Part shown: positions 9,082 through 19,464 of the stretch, in pieces | Layout: each line of letters starts with the position of its first letter | Position numbering within the stretch: the stretch's first letter is position 1 | Source of the DNA: Planctomycetota bacterium | GTDB lineage: Bacteria > Planctomycetota > UBA1135 > GCA-002748355 | Assembly: GCA_027021385.1 (NCBI GenBank) | Contig: JALUUL010000008.1 | Coordinates: forward strand, 1 to 64,000 | Length of the DNA: 64,000 bases | Reading direction: 5' to 3' | Program-made: the position numbers and the translations under genes | Notes under the pieces: model-generated | What the model saw: the letters and a program-made list of their open reading frames with translations, nothing else | What the model was told of the DNA's origin: nothing | Database searches by the model: none

Positions 9082-9112
9082 AACCCCCGCCGTCCTGGGG
9101 CAAGTAGGGGGC

Positions 9113-10793
<1,681 letters not shown>

Positions 10794-10813
10794 TCCGGAC
10801 GGGGGCCGGGGCC

Positions 10814-11437
10814 TCAGCGACCCTTCTTGCGGTAGGTCCCTTCCACGGGCCCTGCGCCCTCTGGCCCTTTCTTCCCGGGAGCTTCGCCTTCGCCCGCCCC
10901 CGCGCCGGTGTCCCCCCCCGGCAGGGCGTAGAGCTTCGTGATCTGCGGAGGGATGAACCCGACCCTGCGGACGACTTCCCGGGCGAAGACCCCCGTGCGG
11001 CTCTCCCGGGCTTCCGTGACGAGGGGGCCTTCGGGGGCCAGGAAATAGAGGATGCCGAGCAGGGCGATCAGGATCGCCCCGCCGGTCGCGACGCCCATGA
11101 TCCCGCCTCCGACGTGGTCGTAGAAGCTGAGTTCGAGCTTCTTGACGAGCCGGTGGATGAGGATCGTGAGGAGACTCAGGACGACGAGGACGGCGAGGAA
11201 GATCACGAAGAAGGCCAGGTAGACGGAGACCCTCTCGTTCCCCATCTCGAACTTGACCCGGATCCAAGCCGCGAAGTCCTCGGCGAAGAGGGAGGCGAGG
11301 AGATAGCCGAGGAACAGGCTCGCAAGGCGGCTCGCCTGCCAGAGGAATCCCCGGAAGAGGCCGAGGACGCCGAAGAGGACCAGGATGACGAGGCTCGTCA
11401 AGTCGATCCAACCGAGACTGTCGAGGAAACCTGTCAT
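10814..11437 (-). CDS. CvpA-family membrane protein
   Basis: 207-aa integral membrane protein with about four hydrophobic segments (around residues 10-28, 30-50, 70-95 and 110-130) and a disordered Gly/Glu/Pro-Lys tail. The opening W-I-D-L-x-x-L-x-I-L-x-x-F-G-x-x-G-x-x-R-G-F pattern is the CvpA (colicin V production) signature. The family is linked to envelope homeostasis, with no defined biochemistry. The start could be ATG 11437 or the GTG one codon earlier; GAGGTG fits ATG better. It is transcribed toward thiC and away from the next gene, sharing a short divergent promoter region. Confidence 0.82.
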   Translation of the reverse strand: MTGFLDSLGWIDLTSLVILVLFGVLGLFRGFLWQASRLASLFLGYLLASLFAEDFAAWIRVKFEMGNERVSVYLAFFVIFLAVLVVLSLLTILIHRLVKKLELSFYDHVGGGIMGVATGGAILIALLGILYFLAPEGPLVTEARESRTGVFAREVVRRVGFIPPQITKLYALPGGDTGAGAGEGEAPGKKGPEGAGPVEGTYRKKGR

Positions 11438-11489
11438 CACCGCACCTCATGAAGGGGGGAGCTGCATTCCCGGGCGGGATCTGTCATTC

Positions 11490-11517
11490 TTGGGGAAGCC
11501 TAAGGATACCCTATACG
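11490..11517 (+). promoter_or_regulatory. candidate sigma70-type promoter
   Basis: TTGGGG at 11490-11495 and TATACG at 11512-11517 are separated by 16 bases and precede ATG 11570 by 53 bases in a divergent intergenic region. The AT content here is locally higher than in surrounding DNA. Match quality is moderate. Confidence 0.35.
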
Positions 11518-11569
11518 GAATCCAACGCAGCTTCTTCGGACGAAAGCCCGGATTCCCGGGACCCGAGCC

Positions 11570-13225
11570 ATGACCGGATTCGAAACGATACGCGAAATCA
11601 GCCAGGACGCCCTGATCCGGATGGCCCGCTGGGTCCGGGAGAACCCCGCGTTCCAACGGGAGCTCGAGGAGGCGCGCCGGGGATTCTTGGCCGTCGGGGG
11701 AGGGGATCCGACAGATCCGGCGCGGGCCGAACGCTTCCTCGAGTGGTTCCTTCTCGAGAGAGAAGGAAGCGGGGGGAACGGGGCCCCCGTCCGACGATGG
11801 CTCGCGGCGGGCTGCGGCGGTTTCGACGAACCCGGGATCGTCGAATCGCTCTGCCGTTCGTTCTGCGGGGTCTTCCGCGTCGAGGCCCTCGGGGGGGATC
11901 GGATCGAGTGCAGGGACGCCCTGCAGCGTGGAACGGTCACGATCCTGCTGCCGCGGACCGCGCACCGCGCGGTGGTCGGGGACACCCTCGTCGGGCGGCT
12001 CTTCCCGGTCGGGGAAGGTCTCTGGATGGCCACGGACTCGATCGAACTCTTTCGTGGGGACGCGATCTACAAGGCCTATGAGACCGAGACCCTCGCGCGG
12101 AAGGCGAAGGGGGGGCCGGACACCCCGCTCTCGATGTCGGGGCTCGAGATCGAGAAGCTCCTCGGTCTCTCCGGGCATACCGAGGTCAAGGGGGTTCTGG
12201 AACTCGAGAGGGAACTCGGGGAATTCCTGGGCGACAGCCCGGAACTCCCGACCGTCGAGGAACTCTCGGCCGCCCTCCGGGAGGTCGAGAGCCCGGGAAG
12301 GGTGCTCGGTCCCTTTCTCGAGGCCCTGGCCTTCCACACGAAGCTCGACATCGGGGAGGGTCAGAGACTCGGGCTCGAACTCTGGAACGCGCATCGCAGC
12401 GCGGCGCCGGAACGCCGGCCGGGGGCGGCTCGGGAAAGCGACCGCGCGCCCCAACCTCCCCCGCGGACCGGGCGCGGGGACGATCCGGACCTCGGGCCGC
12501 GACTCCTCGCCGAACTCGAAGCGGGTGAAGCCCGGGGCGAGGAGAAGGCGAGCCTCTTCGCCCGCCTCGAACGGATGGCGGGATTGGCCCCCGAGGCCGA
12601 GGACCCTCTCGGGGCCGTTCCCCGGCGGATCGAGTGGAGGACCGAGGAAGCCGGAAACCTGCTTCCGCTCTACGAGGAATGGGTCTGGGAAGGGGAACGG
12701 GAGGGGACCCGCGGAAGCGAGGCTTGCCGTTCCTGGATCGCCGAGGCCCGAAAGGCCGGGGCGGAGGCGATCGAGGATCTGGACCGTTCCCGGGCGGCCG
12801 AGGCCTTCCGGGTCCTGGCCCTCTCCCGGGGGCCGGGGGCGATGGCCGACATCGCGGGGGAAGTCTCGCGCTTCGCGCGCTGGCTCGTCGACACCCAGGA
12901 ACTCAGGGCGCCGTTCCCGCTCGACGAGGTCGGGGAAGCGCTTCGGGGCGACTTCCTGAGGATCCATGCCCTTCGCGAGGCCCTGGAGCGGGGGAGCTTC
13001 TACGAGGACTCGGAGGCCCTCCGGGCCTCGCCCCCCAGGAGCTGGCGCGTGCGGGGCAGGTCGGAGAACGGGGAGGAATGGCTCCTGGATGCGGGCGGCC
13101 ACCGGGCGCGGCTCCCCGGCTTCCTGGACCTGGCCGTCGGCGATCTCTGTCTCGGGAAGATCCTGCCCGACGGGAGCCGCATCTCGAGGGACACGAGGTT
13201 CCTTCCGGCCGAACTCGCGCCCTGA
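11570..13225 (+). CDS. hypothetical 551-aa protein
   Basis: Not recognised. The product is soluble, without signal peptide or membrane helix, Glu/Arg/Leu-rich and probably alpha-helical. A short block A-E-R-F-L-E-W-F-L-L-E-R-E (about residues 51-63) and a beta-rich segment around residues 105-170 (T-I-L-L-P-R-T-A and G-D-T-L-V-G-R-L-F-P-V-G-E-G) suggest a small folded domain, with a similar V-G-D-L-C-L-G-K-I-L-P-D-G-S pattern repeated at the C-terminus (about 520-535). A Pro/Arg-rich linker lies at about 280-305. ATG 11570 is the only sensible start. It is followed by the TPR/DUF2325 gene on the same strand after 137 bases, so the two may be functionally paired. Confidence 0.75.
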   Translation: MTGFETIREISQDALIRMARWVRENPAFQRELEEARRGFLAVGGGDPTDPARAERFLEWFLLEREGSGGNGAPVRRWLAAGCGGFDEPGIVESLCRSFCGVFRVEALGGDRIECRDALQRGTVTILLPRTAHRAVVGDTLVGRLFPVGEGLWMATDSIELFRGDAIYKAYETETLARKAKGGPDTPLSMSGLEIEKLLGLSGHTEVKGVLELERELGEFLGDSPELPTVEELSAALREVESPGRVLGPFLEALAFHTKLDIGEGQRLGLELWNAHRSAAPERRPGAARESDRAPQPPPRTGRGDDPDLGPRLLAELEAGEARGEEKASLFARLERMAGLAPEAEDPLGAVPRRIEWRTEEAGNLLPLYEEWVWEGEREGTRGSEACRSWIAEARKAGAEAIEDLDRSRAAEAFRVLALSRGPGAMADIAGEVSRFARWLVDTQELRAPFPLDEVGEALRGDFLRIHALREALERGSFYEDSEALRASPPRSWRVRGRSENGEEWLLDAGGHRARLPGFLDLAVGDLCLGKILPDGSRISRDTRFLPAELAP

Positions 13226-13362
13226 AACCGATCCGGGCGGCCTCCCTCTCTGGGAAGGACCGATGGGAGGGAGGGGCCCGCCTCTCCCCGAAGCCCTTCC
13301 CGGCCGCCGGACGATAAGGTCCGAAGCCGCAGAAACCCTCGGCGGTTCAGGAGGGGATGGGG

Positions 13363-15486
13363 ATGTCTTGGGAGAACGCCCTCGATGCGTTGATCATCGA
13401 CCGGATCCATCGCGCGGAGGAGGGGCGCGTCGAGGACCGCGAGATCCTCGCCCTCGTACGGGATCTGATCGAGATCGCGCCAGGGAGACCGCATTGCTGG
13501 TTCCACTGCGGATACGGCAGGACCCTACTGGGTCTCGACCTTCCCTCGCCGGGAGCGAAGGAGGACGGCGCCTGCCATCGCTGGTTTGCGTTCGGGCGTT
13601 TGAAGGGCCACATGCGACGGAGTGACGACTCCTGGGTCGCGGACTTGACCGAGGACGAGATCCTCCTCGCCGACCTCCTCGCCGAACCCCCGATCGCGGC
13701 CCAGGTCCTGCCGGGACTGATGAGCACCTGCTTCCAGGAGGAGCGCTTCGAGCGCGCGATCCGCCTGCTCTCGTTGATGGAACACGCGGAGACCCGGCGC
13801 GGCCGGGACGGGATCGGCGGGGCCCCCGAACTCGGGATCCTCGTCGAGGCGGGGATGATCGATCTCCTGGCGAGGATCGAACGGACCCCGGTCTCCCCGG
13901 AAGGGGAGGGCGTGATGCGCCGCGCCCTCCAATCGGCCCTGAAGCTCGAGCATTTCGAAACCTTGGCCGACGACGACCGCGCGCGCTTCTTTCGGGCCCT
14001 CGGGGAGAGCCACCTGAACACCGGGGAGTGGGACGAGGCGGACCGCTGGTTCGAGGCCGCGGAACGGATCGCCCAGGAGGGGGGGAGGACATGGGCCCAG
14101 GCGCACTTCGGAAGGGCCCTGGTCGCGCTACGAGTACTCGACCTCGGACAGGTCCGGCCCGAGCCGCGGAGGGAGGGCCGGGAGAAGGTCCTCGCCCACC
14201 TCGAGCCCTGTGGCTCGGAGCCCGCTCCACTTCTCGAGGCCCTCTACGTCCAGGGGATCCTTCGTTATGAAACCGGGGCCTTCGAGGACGCGGTCGAGGA
14301 CCTCGAGAAGGCCTACCGCTTGATTCGGGAGCAGCGCAGGGAGGGAGCCGCGGTCAGCCGGCGGATCCGCTATTTCCTGGGAGCGAGCCTTCTCGCGGCC
14401 GACCGGAAGGAGGACTCGAGAAGGGCGGCCCTCCTGCTCGGGGAGGCCCTCGAGGAGGTCGTGCCCGACCTCGAGACCTTCTATCTGGTCCATGACCAGC
14501 TCAAGGTCGTGGAGCCGAAGCTCGCGCTCCGCTTCCTGGATCGTCTCGACCTCGGGAGGGGGACCTCCCCCGAGAACCTCCTCCTCGTCGCCCTCGAATA
14601 CCTGGGACTCGGCGAGCCGGACAGGGCCTTGGCCGCGACCGAACGCGTTCTCAAGATCGCGACCGACCTCGACCACAGGCTGGAGGCCTGGAAGGTCCGG
14701 CTGACCGCCCACAACATGAAGGGGCGTCCGGACGAGGCCCGCGAGGACTACTTCGCCCTGCACGAACTCCTGGAGCGGCGCGGGGCTCTCGAGGAACTCG
14801 AGAACCTCCTCCTGGATGAGGCCCTCGTCGGCCAGGCCCTCGACCATCTCGAGATCAAGAGTGAGCTGATCGACATCTACGAGGAGATGGAGGGCCGAGA
14901 ATGGGACGCCGCGCAGCTCAAGCTCGCGGTCGCCCGCAGCCTCCGCGCCCGAAAGGACCTCGAACAGATCCAGCAGGCCCGGGGCCTACTGGCCGAGATC
15001 GGAATCCGCTTCCCCGAACTCGCGAAGGACGAACTCGAGGCGCTGGAGAAGCTCCTGGCCCTGAAGGAGGGGGATGGGGGGAGAGGCTCCGACGGGGGGG
15101 GATTCCGCGATCTGGAGAAGATCCTCGGCCGGAAGTTCCGGGTCCTGGTGGTGGGGGGGAACGAACGCCAACGGCGTCACATCCGCAAGCTCGAGGCCCA
15201 CGCCGCCGAGAAGGGCTTCGAGGCGGAATGGCTCCTCGCGAACTACCGTTCCCCGCAGAAGACCGTTTCCGCGATCAGGGATCGGCTCCAGCAGGGGAAC
15301 CTCGACGCCGTAATCCTCCTGCACTGGAACCGACACGAGACGACCGAGCCGGCCCTCGACCTATGCCGCAAGGCGAAGGTGCCGGCGCGCACCCTCTACT
15401 ACGCGGGATTCACCTCGCTCGCGGTCTGTCTCGAGGAGCTCGGAAAACGGAAGGTTCCGGGAAACTCCAGGGCCGGTGTCGACTAG
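13363..15486 (+). CDS. TPR-repeat protein with C-terminal DUF2325-like domain
   Basis: 707-aa soluble protein. Residues 1 to about 590 are helical, with several TPR-like pairs (for example G-E-S-H-L-N-T-G-E-W-D-E-A and A-L-Y-V-Q-G-I-L-R-Y-E-T-G-A-F-E-D-A-V). The last 110 residues form a Rossmann-like unit starting F-R-V-L-V-V-G-G-N-E and continuing with D-A-V-I-L-L-H-W-N-R and an A-R-T-L-Y-Y-A-G block. That unit fits the DUF2325 pattern, a small domain of unknown biochemistry. ATG 13363 is preferred to ATG 13357 because AGGAGG is 8 bases from it and only 2 from the other. It follows the 551-aa unknown gene on the same strand. Confidence 0.72.
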   Translation: MSWENALDALIIDRIHRAEEGRVEDREILALVRDLIEIAPGRPHCWFHCGYGRTLLGLDLPSPGAKEDGACHRWFAFGRLKGHMRRSDDSWVADLTEDEILLADLLAEPPIAAQVLPGLMSTCFQEERFERAIRLLSLMEHAETRRGRDGIGGAPELGILVEAGMIDLLARIERTPVSPEGEGVMRRALQSALKLEHFETLADDDRARFFRALGESHLNTGEWDEADRWFEAAERIAQEGGRTWAQAHFGRALVALRVLDLGQVRPEPRREGREKVLAHLEPCGSEPAPLLEALYVQGILRYETGAFEDAVEDLEKAYRLIREQRREGAAVSRRIRYFLGASLLAADRKEDSRRAALLLGEALEEVVPDLETFYLVHDQLKVVEPKLALRFLDRLDLGRGTSPENLLLVALEYLGLGEPDRALAATERVLKIATDLDHRLEAWKVRLTAHNMKGRPDEAREDYFALHELLERRGALEELENLLLDEALVGQALDHLEIKSELIDIYEEMEGREWDAAQLKLAVARSLRARKDLEQIQQARGLLAEIGIRFPELAKDELEALEKLLALKEGDGGRGSDGGGFRDLEKILGRKFRVLVVGGNERQRRHIRKLEAHAAEKGFEAEWLLANYRSPQKTVSAIRDRLQQGNLDAVILLHWNRHETTEPALDLCRKAKVPARTLYYAGFTSLAVCLEELGKRKVPGNSRAGVD

Positions 15487-15542
15487 ATCGGGGTCGTTGT
15501 CCCGAGAGGCCCGAAAGGCGACGCCGGATCCGGCGGAGCGAC

Positions 15543-16145
15543 ATGACGAACTCGAACGACTGGCGGATCCTCCTCCGTGCCGCGCCCAAACCCTCGATCC
15601 GGCTCGGCCCTCCCGCACCGCGGGTCCGTCTCGCACGCCTGGAGGAACGGCTCGGCACACCCTTGCCGGCCTCCTATCGCGCCTTCCTCGAGGTCGGGGA
15701 CGGCGGTTGGCTCGGGGACCACTGGCTCTTCGGAACCCGGGTCCTCGAAGCCCTCGAGTCGCCCTGCCCCGGGGACCGGGGCTTCCCTCGGTTCCCAGGC
15801 CGGCTGGGTCGGAACGAGGGTCGCCTGCTCCCCTTCACCTGTCCGGACCGCTTCGGCTTCGAATGCCTTCTGCTCGACGGCCCGGAACGCGGCGGGGTCT
15901 TCTGGTGCCCGACCGAGCATCCCCTCTGGGACCAACCGCCGCTTCCCGAGTGGCCCCCGGTCCCCTGGTGGTCCGAGGCCCAATGCGTGGAAATCCGCGC
16001 CCTCGTCGCAGGACGCGTTCCAGGCGAGCGGCGCTACCCGACGCACGAGGGTTTCACGGATTGGATGCTCGACGGGCTTCTCGGACTACAGGAGAGCGCT
16101 CCCCGGGAATCGACGCGCTTCCGATTCCGCCCCTTTGCCGGCTGA
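15543..16145 (+). CDS. SMI1/KNR4 (SUKH)-like protein
   Basis: 200-aa protein. The segment L-A-R-L-E-E-R-L-G-T-P-L-P-A-S-Y-R-A-F-L (about residues 30-49) followed by G-D-G-G-W-L is the SUKH opening pattern, and Trp-rich strands follow. SUKH proteins include immunity proteins against polymorphic toxins, but many are stand-alone with other roles; no toxin gene is adjacent here. Start ATG 15543 has CGGAG close upstream, 56 bases after the TPR/DUF2325 gene. Family moderately sure, function unknown. Confidence 0.7.
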   Translation: MTNSNDWRILLRAAPKPSIRLGPPAPRVRLARLEERLGTPLPASYRAFLEVGDGGWLGDHWLFGTRVLEALESPCPGDRGFPRFPGRLGRNEGRLLPFTCPDRFGFECLLLDGPERGGVFWCPTEHPLWDQPPLPEWPPVPWWSEAQCVEIRALVAGRVPGERRYPTHEGFTDWMLDGLLGLQESAPRESTRFRFRPFAG

Positions 16146-16307
16146 GACCGCTCCGAGCGGGGAGGCCTCCTCTCAAGGCGATTCCAGAGCCAGGCCGCCC
16201 ACGGACGGATCCTGTGTTTCCGATAATGTATCTTATGTTGTGATAGGGGGGGGCCGGCCTTCGTGAGTTTCAGGCTTGGATCGGTCCCCGGGCATCCGGC
16301 CCCCGGG

Positions 16308-17339
16308 TCAGGAAGCCGCCGTGGCCCCCCCGCAGGAACTGCCCTGGCCGGCCGTACAGCCGAAACAGTGGCTCCCGGTCCGGATCTCCCGGACGGCCAG
16401 CGCCTCCGGGTCGACCTCGTCGATCCGAGGCCGGTCGACCGCGGCGCCCAGGCCGAGCATCTGGTTGAAGTCGCAGTCGTAGATCCTCCCGTCCGGGCCC
16501 ACCGAGATCATGTCCCGGCACATGACCTCGACGGCGGCTTGGGGATTGAAGGCCGCGTGGAGCTTCCGCCGGTAGGCCCCCTCGTTGCCGGTCCGGACGA
16601 GGAAGGAGAGGAAGCGATGGATCGGGAGGTTCGTCAAGGCGAAGAGGCGGTGGAAACGGATTCCATGTTCCTCGAGAAGCCGCCGCTTGAACTCCTTCTC
16701 GAGTTCGGCCTGGGGTGCGGGCAAGTAGGCCCCGGCCGGGTTGTAGACGAGATCCAGACGCAGGGGGCTTCCCTCCCTGCCGTATCCGAGGCGGTTCAGG
16801 AGCTTCAGCCCCTCGATCGACTTGTCGAAGACCCCGGGACCACGCTGACGGTTCGTCCGGGACGCGGTCCAGTAGGGAAGGCTCGCGACGATCTCGACCT
16901 CGTGCGCGGCCAGGAAGGAGGCCAGGTCCTCCTGTCCGGGTTCGAAGAGGACCGAGAGGTTGCAGCGATCTAGGACGTGAACCCCCACGGTCCGGGCCGC
17001 CCGGACGAGATCCCGGAAGTTGGGGTTCAACTCGGGCGCGCCTCCGGTCAGGTCGAGGGTTTCGAAGGGGCCCCGTTCGAGCCATTCCTTCAGGCGGGCC
17101 GCGGTCGGGGCTTGGAGATTCTCCTCGGTCCCGGACCGGGTCGGTCCCGCGTCGACGTGGCAATGCGCGCAGGCCTGGTTGCAGAGCTTGCCGAGATTCA
17201 CCTGGAGGGTGCGGAGGCTCCGGGCCTTCAGGCGCCCGATCCCGTGGCGTTCCAGGGTCGCCTCGAAACTCGGACCCTGGGCGGTCCCTCCCCGACATCC
17301 TCCCCCTGAAACCTTCGGCTCTTCCTCGATCCTTCGCAT
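16308..17339 (-). CDS. arsS: arsenosugar-biosynthesis-type radical SAM protein ArsS
   Basis: 343-aa radical SAM protein. The SAM cluster motif C-N-Q-A-C-x-H-C (about residues 53-60, in a V-D-A-G-P context) matches the ArsS group, as do the D-L-T-G-G-A-P-E-L-N block, N-L-S-V-L and the C-terminal C-F-G-C-T-A-G-Q-G-S-S-C cysteine set. ArsS is proposed to join 5'-deoxyadenosyl and dimethylarsenite on the way to arsenosugars. The gene lies 72 bases downstream of the CMD/peroxidase-like gene on the same strand, a recurrent partner. ATG 17339 is the first start. No arsM or ars-type regulator is in the window, so the full pathway is not shown here. Confidence 0.88.
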   Translation of the reverse strand: MRRIEEEPKVSGGGCRGGTAQGPSFEATLERHGIGRLKARSLRTLQVNLGKLCNQACAHCHVDAGPTRSGTEENLQAPTAARLKEWLERGPFETLDLTGGAPELNPNFRDLVRAARTVGVHVLDRCNLSVLFEPGQEDLASFLAAHEVEIVASLPYWTASRTNRQRGPGVFDKSIEGLKLLNRLGYGREGSPLRLDLVYNPAGAYLPAPQAELEKEFKRRLLEEHGIRFHRLFALTNLPIHRFLSFLVRTGNEGAYRRKLHAAFNPQAAVEVMCRDMISVGPDGRIYDCDFNQMLGLGAAVDRPRIDEVDPEALAVREIRTGSHCFGCTAGQGSSCGGATAAS

Positions 17340-17411
17340 GCGTGCGTCCTCTTCTCCTGGCCCATTCTACGATCGCGTTTGCGGTCGGTTCGCAGGGAAT
17401 CCGGGCTTTCC

Positions 17412-17747
17412 CTACATCGAGAGCCGATCATGATGGTCCTTCATCTGCACGCCGTGGACGAGGGAGGCCCCGGCCCGCATCGCGGCTCCGACATGTACCG
17501 CCTCCGTCATCTGCGGAAGGTCGGCGCCGTTCTCCAGGCACTTCATCGTCCAGGAGTCGATGCAGTACGGGCATTGGAGCACGTGCGCGACCGCCAGGGC
17601 GATCAGGGCCTTCTCCCTGCGGGTCAGTGCCCCGGGTTCGCTCGTCGCGGCCTGGTACCAGGCGGCAAAGCCTTTGAAGAGATCCGCGCCCCCCTCTGCG
17701 ACTTCCCCAAAACGTGGGAGATCCTCGGATTTGTAGTATTCGCTCAA
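17412..17747 (-). CDS. CMD/AhpD-like arsenosugar-associated peroxidase-like protein
   Basis: 111-aa protein of the carboxymuconolactone decarboxylase/AhpD fold. The redox motif C-P-Y-C-I-D-S-W lies at about residues 55-62, with the downstream G-A-A-M-R-A-G-A helix and a H-G-x-Q. Its A-L-T-R-R-E-K-A-L-I-A-L-A-V-A-H-V-L-Q-C-P-Y-C pattern is the form seen next to ArsS. Start TTG 17747 is chosen because GGAGGA sits about 7 bases upstream and the TTG overlaps the preceding stop as TTGA; no ATG is available at the right place. A disulfide-based redox step coupled to arsenosugar synthesis is inferred. Confidence 0.85.
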   Translation of the reverse strand: MSEYYKSEDLPRFGEVAEGGADLFKGFAAWYQAATSEPGALTRREKALIALAVAHVLQCPYCIDSWTMKCLENGADLPQMTEAVHVGAAMRAGASLVHGVQMKDHHDRLSM

Positions 17748-18835
17748 CGACCAATCCTCCGTTTCGAGCCCTCCGTACCGAGACGGAGGCGGAATCCTAG
17801 ATGGAACTGGACATCGGGACCGACGTCCTGGACGAGATCCTCCCCCACCAGGAACTCGAGGGACAGGCCTTCCCGGACTCGGAACCTGCCCCCGACGAAC
17901 AGGGAGGCCTGGGTCGGTCGTGCATGGGCCTCCCGGAGTCCTCGTAGAAGGGAGGGTTCTACCTGGACTTGGACGAGCCCGACTCCGCCCGGGAAGAGGC
18001 CCGCCTGCAAGGACGCCCCGAGACTCCAGGGATCGGGGTAGCGGATTCCTGCGCGCTTCGCGGCCCCCGGCTGGTGGAGGAAGCTCTTGTCCCACCAGAC
18101 CTGGAAGGAGAGCCTCCGGCCCTCCCACCCGGCGACCGCGCCGAAGGAGGCGTCGAGGCCTCCATTCCCGAAACCCCGTGACGGGCTTCCGGTCGGGAAC
18201 TCGAGCCCGCCCCGCAGCCCCCAGTGGAACGGGCCCTCCCCGGCCCCCGGGAACCAGGTCAGGCTCGTCCCGAGATCCCCGAGATGGATTCCCCCCTCCC
18301 CCAGGGTGTAGGCTGGATCCGCGGCCCCAGTAAGGGCGGAAGAGGAACCGGCGAGCGCGCGGGCCCGGTCCCTGGGCAGCCGGTCGCGGAGGTTCTGCGG
18401 CATCCCGAAGGCCCGGTGCCAAGCGACGATGAGGTCGTCGAGGAAGCCCCCGGAGAACGAGAGGACGGGGAGGTTCGCGCGAAAATCGAGTTGAGGACCG
18501 AGGCCCCGGCGGAGGGAAAGGTTCGTCCGGATCAGTTCGCCGTCGAGCTGGATCGCGTCCACCCCCGGTCCGTCGAGAAGCCAGAGACTCGCGATCGCCG
18601 TTTCTCCACGGACCTCCGTCCCCTCCACGACCTTCGCCGTCCGCCCTCCTGGGATCCATGCCGTGAGCTGGGTCGGGTGAAGGTTCCGGGTTTCGAACGG
18701 CCCCTCCCCCCCCTCGAGGCCCACGCATCCTCCCCCGGCGAGGAGGATCGCGCATAGGATCGGAAGTGATCGCCGATCACGCGTCCTACTGGTTTTCCTT
18801 CCCGCTCCGCTCCCTCGGCCGCCCTCGATCGCCAT
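17744..18835 (-). CDS. DUF3187-like outer-membrane protein
   Basis: 363-aa protein with an N-terminal hydrophobic stretch (about residues 21-35, ending L-A-G-G-G-C, a poor lipobox) and then many alternating amphipathic strands consistent with an outer-membrane beta-barrel. A family-like block G-G-F-L-D-D-L-I-V-A-W-H-R-A-F-G-M-P-Q (about residues 128-146) fits DUF3187. Start ATG 18835 is chosen over an upstream GTG-type start because it gives the best signal segment. It is first in a three-gene run with the CMD-like gene (TTGA overlap) and arsS. A role in uptake or export of arsenosugar compounds is only an inference from position. Confidence 0.7.
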   Translation of the reverse strand: MAIEGGRGSGAGRKTSRTRDRRSLPILCAILLAGGGCVGLEGGEGPFETRNLHPTQLTAWIPGGRTAKVVEGTEVRGETAIASLWLLDGPGVDAIQLDGELIRTNLSLRRGLGPQLDFRANLPVLSFSGGFLDDLIVAWHRAFGMPQNLRDRLPRDRARALAGSSSALTGAADPAYTLGEGGIHLGDLGTSLTWFPGAGEGPFHWGLRGGLEFPTGSPSRGFGNGGLDASFGAVAGWEGRRLSFQVWWDKSFLHQPGAAKRAGIRYPDPWSLGASLQAGLFPGGVGLVQVQVEPSLLRGLREAHARPTQASLFVGGRFRVREGLSLEFLVGEDLVQDVGPDVQFHLGFRLRLGTEGSKRRIGR

Positions 18836-18892
18836 CGGCCCATTTTGCGGTGTACGGCCCGCCGGCGCGACCATCGGTCCTTCCCCTCGACC

Positions 18893-18921
18893 TTGACTTG
18901 TCCGAGACCTCTCTTGAACAT
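18893..18921 (+). promoter_or_regulatory. candidate sigma70-type promoter before the 127-aa gene
   Basis: TTGACT at 18893-18898 and GAACAT at 18916-18921 with 17-base spacing. The -35 is near consensus, the -10 is weak. It sits in the divergent gap between the DUF3187-like gene and the next plus-strand gene. Confidence 0.28.
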
Positions 18922-19001
18922 GGCCCCGTTCCGGCCTCTTCCCGGGCCGCGGGTCCCCGGATCCGCCGGGAGGATTCCAGGTCGGATCGAAGGGCGGCGC
19001 G

Positions 19002-19385
19002 ATGAGCCAAGAGAGGATCGACGCGAACGGATACGAGGTCGAGTTCCCCGAGGGGCTCGAACTTCGCGAGGACCGGATTCTCCACGCTCCCTACAAGCAG
19101 GACTCGGTCGTGGTTCCTTTCGTGATCCGGGGGGAGCCGGGCCTCCTCGAGGTCCGCTTCACCCTCGGTCCCCGAGAGGACGACGGGAAGAAGGATTCCT
19201 ACCACCAGGATTTCTGCTCGACGCTCCGCCCTGCCGGGGTCTTCACGAACTTTACCGGAAGGAGGCCGGAACTCCGTGGGGAACTTACGATTCCGGTCCG
19301 GTTGTTTCCCATTCGGGTCCTCGGAATCCGGGTGCGGAACCTGAGCATCGCGCAGGAACAGGATCAGGGTCCCCCCGGGTCCTGA
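19002..19385 (+). CDS. hypothetical 127-aa protein
   Basis: Not recognised. The product is mainly beta by composition, with no signal peptide or membrane segment. Features visible are Y-E-V-E-F-P-E-G, F-V-I-R-G-E-P-G-L-L-E-V-R-F-T-L and a basic end. Start ATG 19002 lacks a strong ribosome-binding site (GGGCGGCG). It lies 79 bases before sdhC on the same strand and may be co-transcribed with it, but nothing links it to respiration. Confidence 0.62.
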   Translation: MSQERIDANGYEVEFPEGLELREDRILHAPYKQDSVVVPFVIRGEPGLLEVRFTLGPREDDGKKDSYHQDFCSTLRPAGVFTNFTGRRPELRGELTIPVRLFPIRVLGIRVRNLSIAQEQDQGPPGS

Positions 19386-19464
19386 GGAAGATCGGGCCCG
19401 GAACCCTTCGGTTCCCGGGCATGGCCTTTTCTCGACCCCCGACTGCCGAAGGAGGCGCTCACTG

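Noticed and set aside
15543-16145. Toxin-immunity pair
   Set aside because: A SUKH-like protein is present but no toxin gene is adjacent.
16215-16247. Short AT-rich island between the SUKH-like gene and arsS
   Set aside because: Could be a promoter or leftover of convergent transcription; no readable -35/-10 pair or gene next to it in the right direction.
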